From Heterobilharzia americana (lineage: Eukaryota > Platyhelminthes > Trematoda > Strigeidida > Schistosomatidae): 64,000 nucleotides of DNA. The position numbers were made by a program, and so were the translations under genes. The notes beneath the pieces are model-generated. The model worked only from the letters and a program-made list of their open reading frames with translations. It was not told where the DNA came from and searched no databases. Location of the stretch: assembly GCA_944470555.2 (NCBI GenBank), contig OX104134.1:12937248-13001247 (forward strand). Direction: 5' to 3'. Shown here piece by piece: positions 48,001 through 57,127 of the stretch (the first letter of the stretch is position 1; each line of letters begins with the position of its first letter).

Positions 48001-51000
48001 CTTAGTGTTCAGAAGACTCTGCAACTTCACCCAACACGACTATGTTATCTGCATATTCTAGGTCTAACAAAAATTCTCTTGCGGTTAGGTCAACCTCCGT
48101 GTAATCAGGTGACGAGAGGGAGACCTTCATAAGAATATCTATGATAAAATTGAGTAGAAATGGAGACAGTGGGCGGTCTTGACGGACACCACTCGACGAG
48201 TATACCTCCCCGGATATCCTACCATAGGCTATAACACGCCCATAGGTGTTCGAGTAGAGAGCCTTCCATTAGGTGATGCACTCACTCGGCACGCCTTTCA
48301 GTGACAGACATTGCCATAAGACTTCTCGATCAACGGAGTCAAATGTCGCCGCTTTCAGGTTGACAAGTACAGCTATTGTCGGGCGTCGGTAAGCCTGCCC
48401 GTGTTCCAGAGCCTGGCGCAGTGTGAATATTTGGTCAATACATCCGCGGTCAGGTCTAAAGCCTACCTGCCTGGTTCTCTCGGGCTTGCTGTTCCCGAGC
48501 TGAACTCAGGCGTCGGAGAATTATAGAACCTAGAATCTTAGACTCTATGTTCGTCAGGCTGATTCCTCTACGGTTATCACAGGAGGACTTCTCACCTTTC
48601 TTGAAGACCGGGGTGATAAGTGACTTAGACCAGTCACAGGGAATCGTATTTGATTCAGATATACTGGTTAACACTTCCGTTAACCTGGCTAAGAGCACCT
48701 CACCATCATCCTTGTGTATCTCAGGAGTTAGTCCGTCTGGTTCTGCTGCCCTTCCTCGTTTCAAGTTACCTACCGCTTTCTCGCCTTCTGCAAGTGTTGG
48801 GGGGGGGGACCTATTCTCAATGTCCCATTCAAGATCCGAATCGATAGCGGGCAGCGCAATGGTGGCTGGAGGCCAGTTAAACTGCTCCTCAAAGTGCTCT
48901 GCCCATCGTTCCAGTCGTCTCCCCTGCGAATGAATCCCAGACCCGTCCTTCTCCGCTATGGTCTCACTTACGGTTGTTGACCTTCCCGCCCCACCCCTAA
49001 GTTTCCTCAATAAGTCGAAATAACTCTCTACTGTCACAAATCGCCGCTGCCTTTCCCATCTATTTAGCCTTCGCTACCCACCACTGTTCGCGGTTGTGGC
49101 GTAGACTTTTTCTCAGTCTACTTTTAAGTTGTCTTCGCTCTTCATTGTACTCAGAGCCTGCAGGGATGCGTTCACGCGCATCCATTGATTCGGAAAAAGC
49201 TGCTGATATCCACTGGCTCTTTTCAGCCACTCTTTCGGAGTTGGCTACGGTCTTCAGTGCTGCTTTTACAGCAGACTCCAGATGGCAAAAAGGTAATTTT
49301 TCACTGAAAGCGGCTGCGATGTTCCCGTTGTCGAAAACATGTTAGGATCCAGTGTGCTGCAGAACAGCATGCCTCTTCCCACCTTACTCCTGAGGTCATG
49401 ATAAATGGAGGATGATACATACTTTTACTCAAAACATCAGCTTGGTGCAGTGTTGGCACAGGAAATGTACCATAAGACGATGTCAGTGTGAGTTGCGTTC
49501 TGAATTATAAACTACTCGATAGGTAGTCTGCTCAAAATATAGGTTGCGATTGCACAAGCTTGTCCACAATGAGATTGTTCATGAATTTTTCTAGACGTAA
49601 CTATCAACCGCGGTCACGGGTTTGGGACATCAGTTAGTGTTACTAATTCTTACACGATAGTTGTGGAACTGTCTAGTGTATTACTGTACGTGGGTCCGGA
49701 GTTGAATTCCTTCTATTATTGTTAATAGGTGGGCCGATCTATCCTGAAGATAAATAAATTGGTTTCCTATTTCATTCATTGTTCGCTTTGTGTTCTGAGT
49801 TTTCTAACCACTACCGATTTTGATGTGTTTTTTAATATATTCAGAAGACAAATATCTCACGATGTTTTGTGGCTTTTCTGCAACCACACAACTGTGTTTC
49901 AAGGTAATAAATTATTTTACAATGTGACATTGGACATTACTAACCAAACACTACAATTATATCAAGTTATCCAGGATGGAGGATTTTTCAGAAGAAACGT
50001 TTGTTCTTAATTTCTAATCTATGTTCCCAAGTCCTGATTTCCCCTTTTCTTATATATATGTATCACTGTGCCACCGTCTACTACTGACAGAGTAAAATTC
50101 AATGTGAAGATGGACTCAAATTTAAGTAGTGGGACTTTAATCAAAACTCCACGAGTGCACATGGTCTTCAGGTGCCAGAGAACAAAAACAAAGTGGTCGT
50201 CACGACCTGTAAGAACTATTTGAATTCCCTCCTTAGGACAGAAATCGTACTGCCTCTCAAATCATTACTTGCTCATACCAGTAACGACAATGATCAATGC
50301 GTTCAGAATGGATCAGTTTAGCCACTTGAAAAGCTATGGAGTATCATTTCAGAACAAAATGCTTGTTTAATAAGATCGACATCAATTTCACGTTGTGCGC
50401 TACTACTGCACATTTCTTACACGGGAGAAACGAAAAGCTATTTCACGAGACTTTTGCAAAAAAAGGTAATAAGCAGCTCAGACTGATACTGACTAGGTAT
50501 TTATTGAGTACGAAGACAATGTTTCCTGCTTATAAGCTGACTACAATAGGGATCGAAGGAAAATATATAGAGGTCTTGAATGAAATACACTCAGAAACCA
50601 CGTGCACTTTCGTACAGTAGGCAATGAGAAACACGTATTGTAAGTGCTAATACTGCTGGTTGCCCAGACCCCAGTAAATGTATCCCGCTTCGAAGCTACG
50701 ACCATCTGTCGGTTAAGTGTCTAGACCAATGAACCGTAACACTGTTACAGTAGGTGTAGCCAGCGAAATTTAGGATAATAAATAGACCGAATAAGACATA
50801 GGCTACCAGCATTTCATTATATGCTTAGCTTTTCCATAGTTAATATTCAGATTTTGCAATGGGAACTGGAGGTAGTGTCAGATTGAGTGGGATATCTGGG
50901 GAAGCAGAGAAAACAGTATGTGAACCTTGAGATGATTAAGTTACAAATTCGTGGTAAGCATAAAGTCGTTTAATTATATAAGACAACAGTCATCCTAAGC

Positions 51001-54000
51001 CAAAAGTTTATAGTTTGCACAGATTAGTGCGTTGATTCCGCAGACAAAATAAATGCACAAGAGGTGGCTATGGTGACCCAATGACTTAGTTGATAACGCT
51101 CTGGTTTTTGAAACGATGGCTACTGGGTTCGATCCACGGTGGGATGAACACTACTTACTGGGGTGCAGGTAAAACCAGCTGACGAGTCCCAGGTAGGACA
51201 AAACGCGCGTACCTGATTCCTCTCTTAGTCACCAAGAACAATGCGAATGCTCTGAAGATGGACTGCAACGAATTCCTCGGAAATAAGGTATATTCGTACT
51301 CAGCTAGTGTGTGTAAACTGTTATTTATTCCTCATCCTGATACAACCTTTTTGTTATGATACCACTAATTTTTGATTCATTTTCTGTCATTGTAATGTGG
51401 AGACTTGAAGCGATACGCCTTTATACAAGGTTTCATGTCGGCTCGTTAGTCTGTTCAGGTTCAACCAACCATCTATCATTCATACGACTCATTGTAATGC
51501 CAAAAATCTAAAAAAACACTTTCTAAAAGTTTCCCTATTACCTCAGTATCTGTTACGGAATGAATGCATTTTAAGGATCACATTAACTACACAGTGAAAA
51601 TGTATAAACGTATGGCTTCTTACTTGATGGAATTGCCTCTGATGCCAAAAGATTTACGAAAACTAGCGATTGCACGACTGGGAATAGTTGGGATATTTTC
51701 CGTCTTCCAATCAACCTTGATATTGTTTCGAAATATGTACTCTAATTTCTCCTTCAAAATTCGTTCCATTTGATCTTTCTCCTCACTTGTATCAATGCTG
51801 CAAAACGCTCGCTGAACATATTCCCTTGAAAAAATTCCCAAAAGAAAAGAAAGTAACAACACATGCAGAAAATAATACTTAAAAACCTAACGCTTCACAG
51901 TGGTGACTGGGAATTGGGGTGTGCATCTTCGCAATCTTGAAAATTAGAAAACAAGAGGCTTTAAGCACTCCAATTACCGGTTTTACAAATTTTCGAAGAA
52001 CTATTTTTTGATTTACGGCAAAAGTAATGGGGTGCATGATCCGATATGGGAGGTTTCTTAACTGATTGGTTTCCTCTCACATTAAGAGATAGTCTATTTC
52101 ACTAAGTTCGTAAAAAGCCTAGACAGTAGTTCTAACCAGTAAAAAATTAGTTGGGATCACAGTCACCCTAAAAATATTACGTTGGAAGCTAACAGATTTT
52201 ACTTAAAACTATTAGATGAAGAACTCTTGTTGCGAAATTAACACAAGCAGAATATGCAAATTTTTCAACCACTTTCCAACGAAAGTAAAAATAAAAATGC
52301 GTTGCATGAGCTACTAATAATGGTCTACAACAATATTAAAAACGCAATTCCTGCGTGCTTTGAGTTATATAGTCTGAAGGATATCTAAGTAGAAAGTTAA
52401 AATAATCATCACGTTTGCATATCAGATCTTCCTCATTCTGTCGCCTCACCTAATTAGATTAATAGGCAACCGAAACTTCTGTACACATACAGATTTGTCA
52501 ACCGAAAAATGGTTTCCCGCGAAAAACATTCAGTAAATTTAAAGTAGTGATTTCTAGACACCAGTCACATTGACGTGCGAAACCCAAAAGTTCAGAACAA
52601 AATATTGAGGTGTATGTCTACGCGATACTAAAATTAAGGCTTATAGCCAAAATCATAACAATAACTACGACTTATAACTACGGCGTTTAAGTAGGGAAAT
52701 CCGCTGATTTAATTACTAAGAAAATCCAACAGGAACCAGCTTAGCACTTTAGTAAACGAAGAAACTACTAACCAGATGACCAACAATATTAGATAGACAG
52801 TCAATCACGATGGTCACATACAGTAAATGTGGAATTTAAACAAATACAGTAAAGAATGTCGACTGAAGAGTAGGTGAGTACTGGAGTTCCATAACAAACA
52901 CAACTTGTGAGGTTACAACTGACACAACGGAAATGGATAAGTAAAGCATACTTAACATCACACCTCAAGACGACATAACTTCCCTAATCTATGAAACCCA
53001 ACCTTGCACCTGACCATCATCGGAAATGACACAATGAAATATTGTCACAAATGCGGAGCTCGACCGCGTGGATGGAAATTACTAAAACCACTTTTATTCC
53101 TTCTAATAGAGAAGGCTTTTTCATGTCGTATCGTTGCTTAAGTCTGATAAGAGCACACACACCCTCGACAAGAGATTTTTCTATCGGTTACTGGGTGACA
53201 ACGATTTCTCCAACGGTCCCATAAGATGATAGCGTGATAAAAAATGACAGAAACCAGAAAGTTCAGCTGTAATATTAAACACGATTATAATCTATCCAGA
53301 TTTATGGGAACGGAAAACATAACGGGATGGTAGTGATCGAATAAAATAATGAATGGTGGAAATTGTAACGAACGTAGTCAAAGTGACAGACGTAACATAA
53401 AATTAGATTGTGGACGGTCGAGAAAACTGTATATTACAAACCGAGTATAATAATACTTCAAAGACACATTCTGTCTCATCTAAGATTTCGTAGCTGCCTT
53501 CATCACTAAGCTTACGTATTCGAAATCTGAGTTTGCAGATATGCACATACACCATGTACTTTAATATGCTTTCGCGCTTTTCATAATATTGGGCTCTAAT
53601 ATTTTGCAGATACAGGTAGTGGGTTGCAGAATAGATGAGAACTAAGATACCATTTGGAAGCAGTTACATGTCTCAGGGGACGGAATGTGACAAAAATGAC
53701 TGGTTAATGATAGGTTTTCGCAGAGACTGTAAACAGCATACAAAGTTTCGGTATCGATTAACTCAAATACGTGTAGTTACTAATCCCTTTCCGGTACAGA
53801 TTCAGCAGATTATTTATTTAAGCCAGTGGTTATGTATACGTTGAGATTTTAAAATCTATCAAACTAACTTACTTGAGCTCATCGCTCCATTGTTCTTTCA
53901 CTCCTTTATCTTGAAAGCTAGCAGGAGGTTGCTGTAAAGCCTCTTTTGAAAGCGGTGCACATAGGTTGGTATCTGTAGTATTTTCAATTGGTATTGAATT

Positions 54001-54008
54001 AGGAGCAT
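36184..54008 (-). CDS. LENG8: LENG8-like SAC3/GANP-family gene, partial (seven exons)
   Basis: Seven exons on the minus strand join in phase into 561 codons: 54,008-53,873; 51,824-51,624; 45,840-45,451; 44,405-44,009; 43,023-42,889; 37,883-37,682; 36,407-36,184. All six introns have GT and AG ends and codon phases agree at every junction. The order of conserved blocks is that of LENG8: a short helical N-terminal block, an Arg/Ser-rich linker, a basic RG-rich part, then the SAC3/GANP domain. LENG8 relatives (yeast Thp3) are nuclear proteins linked to mRNA processing and export, with a PCI-type scaffold. Earlier exons lie outside or in unrecognised sequence; the final ~50 residues are missing. 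Introns span up to 5.8 kb and contain retroelements. Confidence 0.87.
37682..37883 (-). CDS. LENG8: LENG8-like exon f, SAC3 domain
   Basis: Acceptor ACTTTTAG; donor TTTTAG|GTAAGT. It encodes [20 protein letters not shown], then [16 protein letters not shown] and [14 protein letters not shown]. These match the VQGI...VYE-HA--ALE-GD-EEF-QCQ-QL and EFTAYR-LYYIFT blocks. It ends one base into a Gly codon finished by exon g. The distance to exon e is about 5 kb because of RTE insertions. Confidence 0.92.
37884..39030 (-). other. LENG8 intron sequence, plain AT-rich
   Basis: Part of the intron between exons e and f. No gene, repeat family or RNA was recognised. A small minus-strand open frame at 38,562-38,302 is taken as chance. 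Confidence 0.5.
39040..40430 (-). mobile_element. Old RTE-like LINE remnant in a LENG8 intron
   Basis: On the minus strand, 40,372-40,250 resembles the RTE 5' UTR (CTACCTTGATACGGTGG). Then 39,850-39,600 gives a decayed endonuclease, with a counterpart of CLTWRPP-----RWT and [13 protein letters not shown] in shifting frames. Near 39,520-39,455 comes [18 protein letters not shown], an RT motif A with its catalytic Asp intact. 39,290-39,040 matches the C-terminal GHVLRMP region and 3' UTR of the RTE at 59.5 kb. The RT between is largely deleted. Confidence 0.7.
40510..41863 (-). mobile_element. RTE-like LINE 3' module, copy P (LENG8 intron)
   Basis: Almost identical to 46,800-48,153 and to the reverse complement of 57,243-58,597. 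It begins abruptly at 41,863 within RT ([20 protein letters not shown]) next to unrelated DNA, like a 5'-truncated insertion. It contains [11 protein letters not shown] (motif C, second Asp changed to Asn), the frame 41,742-41,311 ([20 protein letters not shown] ...), the 3' UTR, a GATGGTGATGATG end, and a further ~210 bp resembling the family's own 5' UTR. Same strand as LENG8. Confidence 0.85.
41864..42888 (-). other. LENG8 intron sequence
   Basis: AT-rich intron between copy P and exon e. No feature was recognised. Confidence 0.5.
42889..43023 (-). CDS. LENG8: LENG8-like exon e, SAC3 domain
   Basis: Exactly 45 codons. Acceptor TATTTTTCAG; donor ACG|GTTAGT. It encodes [20 protein letters not shown], then [20 protein letters not shown] and RQDLT. 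This is the most diagnostic block: APDPS-VRP-VLK-SL and [11 protein letters not shown] are near invariant in LENG8. Both ends are in phase 0. Confidence 0.93.
43024..44008 (-). other. LENG8 intron between exons d and e
   Basis: About 985 bp, AT-rich, GT and AG ends. No repeat was recognised. Confidence 0.75.
44009..44405 (-). CDS. LENG8: LENG8-like exon d, basic linker and start of SAC3 domain
   Basis: Acceptor ACATTGCAG; donor AGG|GTAGGT. It encodes [20 protein letters not shown], a probable nuclear localisation signal, then [16 protein letters not shown] (RG-rich), [13 protein letters not shown] and finally [18 protein letters not shown]. The last block matches the entry to the SAC3/GANP domain of LENG8 (IVGT...EKRYLRLT). 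The donor at AGG keeps phase 0, with Arg where vertebrates have Cys. Confidence 0.88.
44406..45450 (-). other. LENG8 intron between exons c and d
   Basis: About 1,045 bp with GT and AG ends. It contains the (AT)n tract listed separately. Confidence 0.75.
45023..45060. repeat. (AT)n microsatellite
   Basis: A near-perfect run of about 19 TA repeats inside the LENG8 intron. Confidence 0.95.
45451..45840 (-). CDS. LENG8: LENG8-like exon c, Arg/Ser-rich
   Basis: Acceptor TTATCTAG; donor AAAAAG|GTGTGC. It encodes a Pro/Gly-rich start ([15 protein letters not shown]) and then a strongly Arg/Ser-rich stretch with [26 protein letters not shown] and [11 protein letters not shown], followed by NDVKDSQK. 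Vertebrate LENG8 has a similar RS-rich region in the same place. Such stretches are usually disordered and phosphorylated and are common in splicing-associated nuclear proteins. The exon ends in phase with exon d. Confidence 0.85.
46240..46400 (+). mobile_element. SM-alpha-like tRNA-derived SINE, copy 1
   Basis: It has a box-B-like GGGTTTGAATCC near 46,285, then about 45 bp later a hammerhead-like core: CTAACGA at about 46,334, a short stem II (GTCC / GGAAC) and GAAAAGTA. The layout (tRNA-like head, then CTGACGAGTCC) is that of the schistosome SM-alpha elements. The head is more decayed than in copy 2. It lies in a LENG8 intron, antisense to the gene. Confidence 0.6.
46330..46375 (+). ncRNA. 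Degenerate hammerhead ribozyme core (SINE copy 1)
   Basis: The catalytic core reads CTAACGA instead of CTGACGA (G5 changed to A), while GAAA is kept after stem II. G5 is required for cleavage, so this motif is probably inactive. A GTC that could be the former cleavage triplet follows near 46,363. Confidence 0.5.
46795..49335 (-). mobile_element. RTE-like LINE, copy Q (LENG8 intron)
   Basis: Oriented as LENG8. From 49,335 down: the endonuclease-RT linker (49,345-49,094 region), RT fingers (49,037-48,456), palm (48,450-48,150), then the 3' module shared with copies P and R, the 3' UTR, and the ~210 bp tail. Its upstream half (49,275-48,550) is nearly identical to copy S at 61,273-62,024, and its downstream half (about 48,300-46,800) to copy R. 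About 60 bp present in copy S near 62,025-62,085 are missing here. The copy looks like a mosaic. Confidence 0.85.
48456..49037 (-). pseudogene. RTE-like RT fingers fragment (copy Q)
   Basis: A 193-residue open piece: [39 protein letters not shown] (the GPDG block changed to EPDG), [33 protein letters not shown] and [11 protein letters not shown]. It ends in a shift just before the FRPGRGC block. It shares the G-to-E change and a nine-G run with copy S, so the two share a recent ancestor. Confidence 0.8.
49336..51057 (-). other. LENG8 intron sequence
   Basis: Part of the intron between exons b and c, which also holds copy Q and both SINEs. Plus-strand open frames at 49,729-50,010 and 50,336-50,620 (93 and 94 codons) have no recognised motif and are not called. 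Confidence 0.5.
51058..51260 (+). mobile_element. SM-alpha-like tRNA-derived SINE, copy 2
   Basis: Box A-like GACTTAGTTGATAACGCTCTGG near 51,082 and box B GGGTTCGATCC at about 51,127 give a good pol III internal promoter. About 40 bp later comes CCAGCTGACGAGTCCCAGGT, the signature of the SM-alpha hammerhead. It lies in a LENG8 intron, antisense to the gene. No clear target-site duplication was found by eye. Confidence 0.75.
51174..51222 (+). ncRNA. Hammerhead ribozyme core, probably inactive (SINE copy 2)
   Basis: CTGACGA is intact. Stem II is GTCC-CAGGTA-GGAC with perfect pairing. The GAAA that follows in active ribozymes is AAAA, so G12 (the general base) is lost. The CGCGCG that follows retains stem III bases, but its loop is gone. 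The cleavage triplet GTC appears as GTA before CCTGATTCC. Confidence 0.65.
51624..51824 (-). CDS. LENG8: LENG8-like exon b
   Basis: Acceptor TTTTCAAG; donor CAA|GTAAGA. It encodes [20 protein letters not shown], then [14 protein letters not shown] and [11 protein letters not shown], matching the LENG8 block RYVQRAF...EKLLKEVL...IDW. It continues with [13 protein letters not shown], matching the SFxKFGNRN region. Phase fits both neighbours: it starts by completing the Lys codon of exon a and ends with two bases completed by the first T of exon c. A plus-strand open frame over the same bases is a shadow. Confidence 0.85.
51825..53872 (-). other. LENG8 intron between exons a and b
   Basis: About 2.05 kb, AT-rich, GT and AG ends. 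No repeat or gene was recognised. Confidence 0.75.
53873..54008 (-). CDS. LENG8: LENG8-like exon a (first visible)
   Basis: Acceptor CACTTAG before 54,008; donor CAA|GTAAGT after 53,873. It encodes a linker with [20 protein letters not shown] and ends KEQWSDELK. The last residues align with WPEALK of vertebrate LENG8, directly before the YVQRAF block in the next exon. The first two bases complete a codon from an upstream exon that I did not find, because the RTE cluster begins about 430 bp upstream. Confidence 0.8.
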
Positions 54009-54931
54009 CTAAGTGTACAAAATAAGTCAAAACACGAAAGTGTATGCAGGAGATTAGAACATTCACAGACTTACACGAAATTGTAAATGGAAGCGCAATG
54101 CATAAGCCATACAAAGTCGTAAAGTATGGTACAGTAAAGCATGTGCAGCAGTAGCTGCTCACTACCGACTGTTACTTCAGCAAAGAAACAAGAATAAAAA
54201 TAGGTTAAATAACTCAGTCAAGAACTTTAACATTTTAAGTACTTCAATATGTCATTGCATATTTATATGCAGTACTCTAAATGCTAAAACACAGTCACAC
54301 CGTAAATTCACTTAACTAAGCCTATCAAATCAACTAACATAGTAGACATCAGAAATAACTCCACTCATCCTCGCATAAATGCTACTAACCCATTGAATTA
54401 TGTCAGCGCACCTAGCACAAAACTATGTACATCGCGTAGCTGGTACCTTGACGTGGTGGTCTGGCTTGCATATCACAATGACCTAACAAGCCACGCTGGT
54501 GGAATGCTTGTTCCCTCGAGGTCCTACCATACCAGAAAGGTCTGTTGGGTAGTGGTTAGACGAAAAGCAGTTACCGTTATAGTGTAAATTGCTACACTAT
54601 GATGGGGGTCTGAGGGCGAAGTCGTACTGCTGCTAGCTGGATGGGGTGTGACAGCAGTAAGGTGTTTCCCTTGGATGACCAGCAGTGCCAAGCTGATGCT
54701 GCCTTCTCAGTGGAAGGGGGGGTTAGAAAAGGTCGGCCCCAAAAATAACACACTCCACCACGCCCCACGGTCTGCCGGGCCGGCGGTGTTGGTTCACTTG
54801 TCGTTTCCTTTCGCTCATCCGGCCCCAAAAATACAAAAATTCAAAATAATCATACTCAAAAGGCTGGGTGTGACAGGCCTCAAGCAGATGTCCGATGGGC
54901 TCTGCGGTCACACAAATCTCTTTCAGGTACC

Positions 54932-57127
54932 TTAAGAAGAAATAGCCTTCCACGGTGTGGGCAGCCGGGAAGTGTCAACCGCCCTCACAACTCTGTCAGC
55001 ACCCAAGTTTCTTCTGACTGCTATCCTCCTCCTCCATCATTACCTTCTAATCTTCCTTCACGTCTCTTAATTAATGATGCTGCATCATCTTCAATTTCTC
55101 CTACCTCTGCAGCCTTCGACAACGATCTGAGTCCACAGAACAGCATCCCTGGTCTCCTTAAACCACGCTCCAAATTACATATTGGAGCCTTCAATGTCCG
55201 CACCCTCCGTCAAATTGGCCAACAGGCTTCGTTGGCAAAGACTCTAGCAACTCGAGGCATGGATGTGTGCTGTGTTTGTGAGACACGCATACAGGACCCA
55301 AGTGTGGTTATTCACCTGACCTCTCCTGACCAATCTGGTGAATCTGCAAAATTCACCCTTCGAGTTTCTGGAGATTCGATAGCTAGCTCTCGTGGTCTTG
55401 CAGGTGTAGGTATAGCATTAAGCACCAGGGCAGAAAACTCACTACTAGACTGGATCCCAGTTGATAGTCGCCTCTGCGCTATGAGGCTGAACGGCACAGT
55501 GAGAACTAAAAGGAATAGTGAGACTCGCCGTTGTCTCTTTGTAATCTCTGCTTACGCACCCACTGACTGTAGTTCGGATGAAGTGAAGGACGAGTTCTAC
55601 CATAAACTGTCTAACCTCCTCTCGAAAGCCAAACGTTCGGACGTAGTGGTTGTTGCAGGTGACCTCAACGCACAGGTGGGTAGACTGAGTGAGGCAGAAA
55701 GGCACTTAGGTGGCACTTTCGGAATCCCAGCTGAACGTACAGATAACGGTGATCGCCTATTACAACTATGCTCAGATAACCGCCTATTTTTAGCCAGCAC
55801 AAATTTCAGACATAAAGAAAGGCACTGTCTGACCTGGCGTCCACCGAGCTCGACTCAGCGATGGACACAGATAGACCACATTGCTATTAGTCATCGCTGG
55901 AGAGGATCGGTGGAAGACTGCCGCTCCTTCTGGAGTACGTGTTTGGACAGCGATCATGCGTTGGTCCGAGCACGTATATGCCTGCGTCTCAATGGACGTA
56001 GAAAAAATTTGGCAACAAAACCACTACGAGTTCTGCTGGACAACGAAAACACCAAAGCCGTGTTCAGTGAGAAGTTGGCTAGGCAGTTATCGGAACAAAA
56101 GACTGTCACTCATCCAGAAGAAGCTTGGTGCCATCTTCAGTCTACTGTAAAAGCAGCACTGGAGACTGTAGCCGACTCCAAGATAATGGCTAAAAAGAGC
56201 CAGTGGATATCAGCAGCTTCTTCCAAACTAATGGATGCACGTGAATGCATCCCTGCAGGCTCTGAGTACAATGAAGAGCGAGCGCAACTTAAAAATAAAC
56301 TGACGAAAAGTCTGCGCAACGATCGTGAACAGTGGTGGGCAGCAAAGGCTAAAGAGATGGAAAAGGCAGCGGCGATCGGTAACAGTAGACAGTTATTTAG
56401 ACTTATTAAGGAGACTGGGGGGAAATGGTCAACAACAGTTAGTGAGGTTATAGCGGAGAAGGACGGATCGGCGATTCACTCGCAGGGGAGACGACTGGGA
56501 CGATGGGCAGAACACTTTGAGGAACAGTTTAACTGGCCTCCAGCCACCATTGCGCTGCCCGCTATCCAGTCGGACCCTGAATGGGACATAGAGACAGGTC
56601 CCCCAACACTAGAAGAAGGCGAGAAAGCGGTAGGTAGCCTGAAACGAGGAAGGGCAGCAGGACCAGACGGACTACCTGCTGAGGTATACAAGGATGGTGG
56701 TGAAGTGCTCTTAGTCAGGCTAACGGAAGTGTTAGCCAGTATATGGGAATCAAATACGATCCCCTCCGACTGGTCTAAGTCACTGATCATCCCAGTCTTC
56801 AAGAAAGGCGAGAAGTCCTCTTGTGATAACCACAGAGGAATCAGCCTGACGAACATAGTGTCTAAGATCCTAAGTTCTATAATTCTCCGACGCCTGAGTG
56901 GAGCTCGGGAACAGCAAGCCCGAGAAAACCAGGCAGGCTTTAGACCTGGCCGCGGATGTATCGACCAAATATTCACACTGCGCCAGGTTCTGGAACATAG
57001 GCAGGCTTACCGACGCCCGACAATAGCTGTACTTGTCAACCTGAAGGCGACATTTGACTCCGTTGATCGAGAAGTCTTATGGCAATGTCTGTCACTGAAA
57101 GGCGTGCCGAGTGAGTGCATCACCTAA
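54932..57127 (+). CDS. RTE endonuclease-RT open frame with changed RT catalytic Asp
   Basis: The frame is open from at least 54,932; no clear start codon was fixed. Endonuclease: HIGAFNVRTLRQIG near 55,180, VCCVCETRIQDPS near 55,266, SAYAPTD near 55,549, VVVAGDLNAQVG near 55,650, TWRPPSSTQRWTQIDHIAI near 55,834 and DSDHALV near 55,947: all catalytic positions are present. [73 protein letters not shown], then [17 protein letters not shown], where the motif A Asp is Asn. TAA at 57,125 replaces a Leu codon found in the copy at 58.7 kb. The EN half may still be translatable. Confidence 0.85.
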   Translation, partial: LRRNSLPRCGQPGSVNRPHNSVSTQVSSDCYPPPPSLPSNLPSRLLINDAASSSISPTSAAFDNDLSPQNSIPGLLKPRSKLHIGAFNVRTLRQIGQQASLAKTLATRGMDVCCVCETRIQDPSVVIHLTSPDQSGESAKFTLRVSGDSIASSRGLAGVGIALSTRAENSLLDWIPVDSRLCAMRLNGTVRTKRNSETRRCLFVISAYAPTDCSSDEVKDEFYHKLSNLLSKAKRSDVVVVAGDLNAQVGRLSEAERHLGGTFGIPAERTDNGDRLLQLCSDNRLFLASTNFRHKERHCLTWRPPSSTQRWTQIDHIAISHRWRGSVEDCRSFWSTCLDSDHALVRARICLRLNGRRKNLATKPLRVLLDNENTKAVFSEKLARQLSEQKTVTHPEEAWCHLQSTVKAALETVADSKIMAKKSQWISAASSKLMDARECIPAGSEYNEERAQLKNKLTKSLRNDREQWWAAKAKEMEKAAAIGNSRQLFRLIKETGGKWSTTVSEVIAEKDGSAIHSQGRRLGRWAEHFEEQFNWPPATIALPAIQSDPEWDIETGPPTLEEGEKAVGSLKRGRAAGPDGLPAEVYKDGGEVLLVRLTEVLASIWESNTIPSDWSKSLIIPVFKKGEKSSCDNHRGISLTNIVSKILSSIILRRLSGAREQQARENQAGFRPGRGCIDQIFTLRQVLEHRQAYRRPTIAVLVNLKATFDSVDREVLWQCLSLKGVPSECIT

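Noticed and set aside
48547..48933. Plus-strand frames of 128 and 151 codons at 48.5 and 61.2 kb, identical to each other, as a repeated gene
   Set aside because: They are the antisense of the RTE RT fingers in copies Q and S, where the sense strand has all the RT motifs.
49729..50620. Two 93-94 codon plus-strand frames
   Set aside because: They lie inside a LENG8 intron, are antisense, and have no motif or splice context.
51624..51690. Earlier donor sites for LENG8 exon b (for example TTTC|GTAAAT)
   Set aside because: Only the donor at 51,624 (CAA|GTAAGA) gives the phase needed to join exon c, and the extra residues match the LENG8 SFxKFG region.
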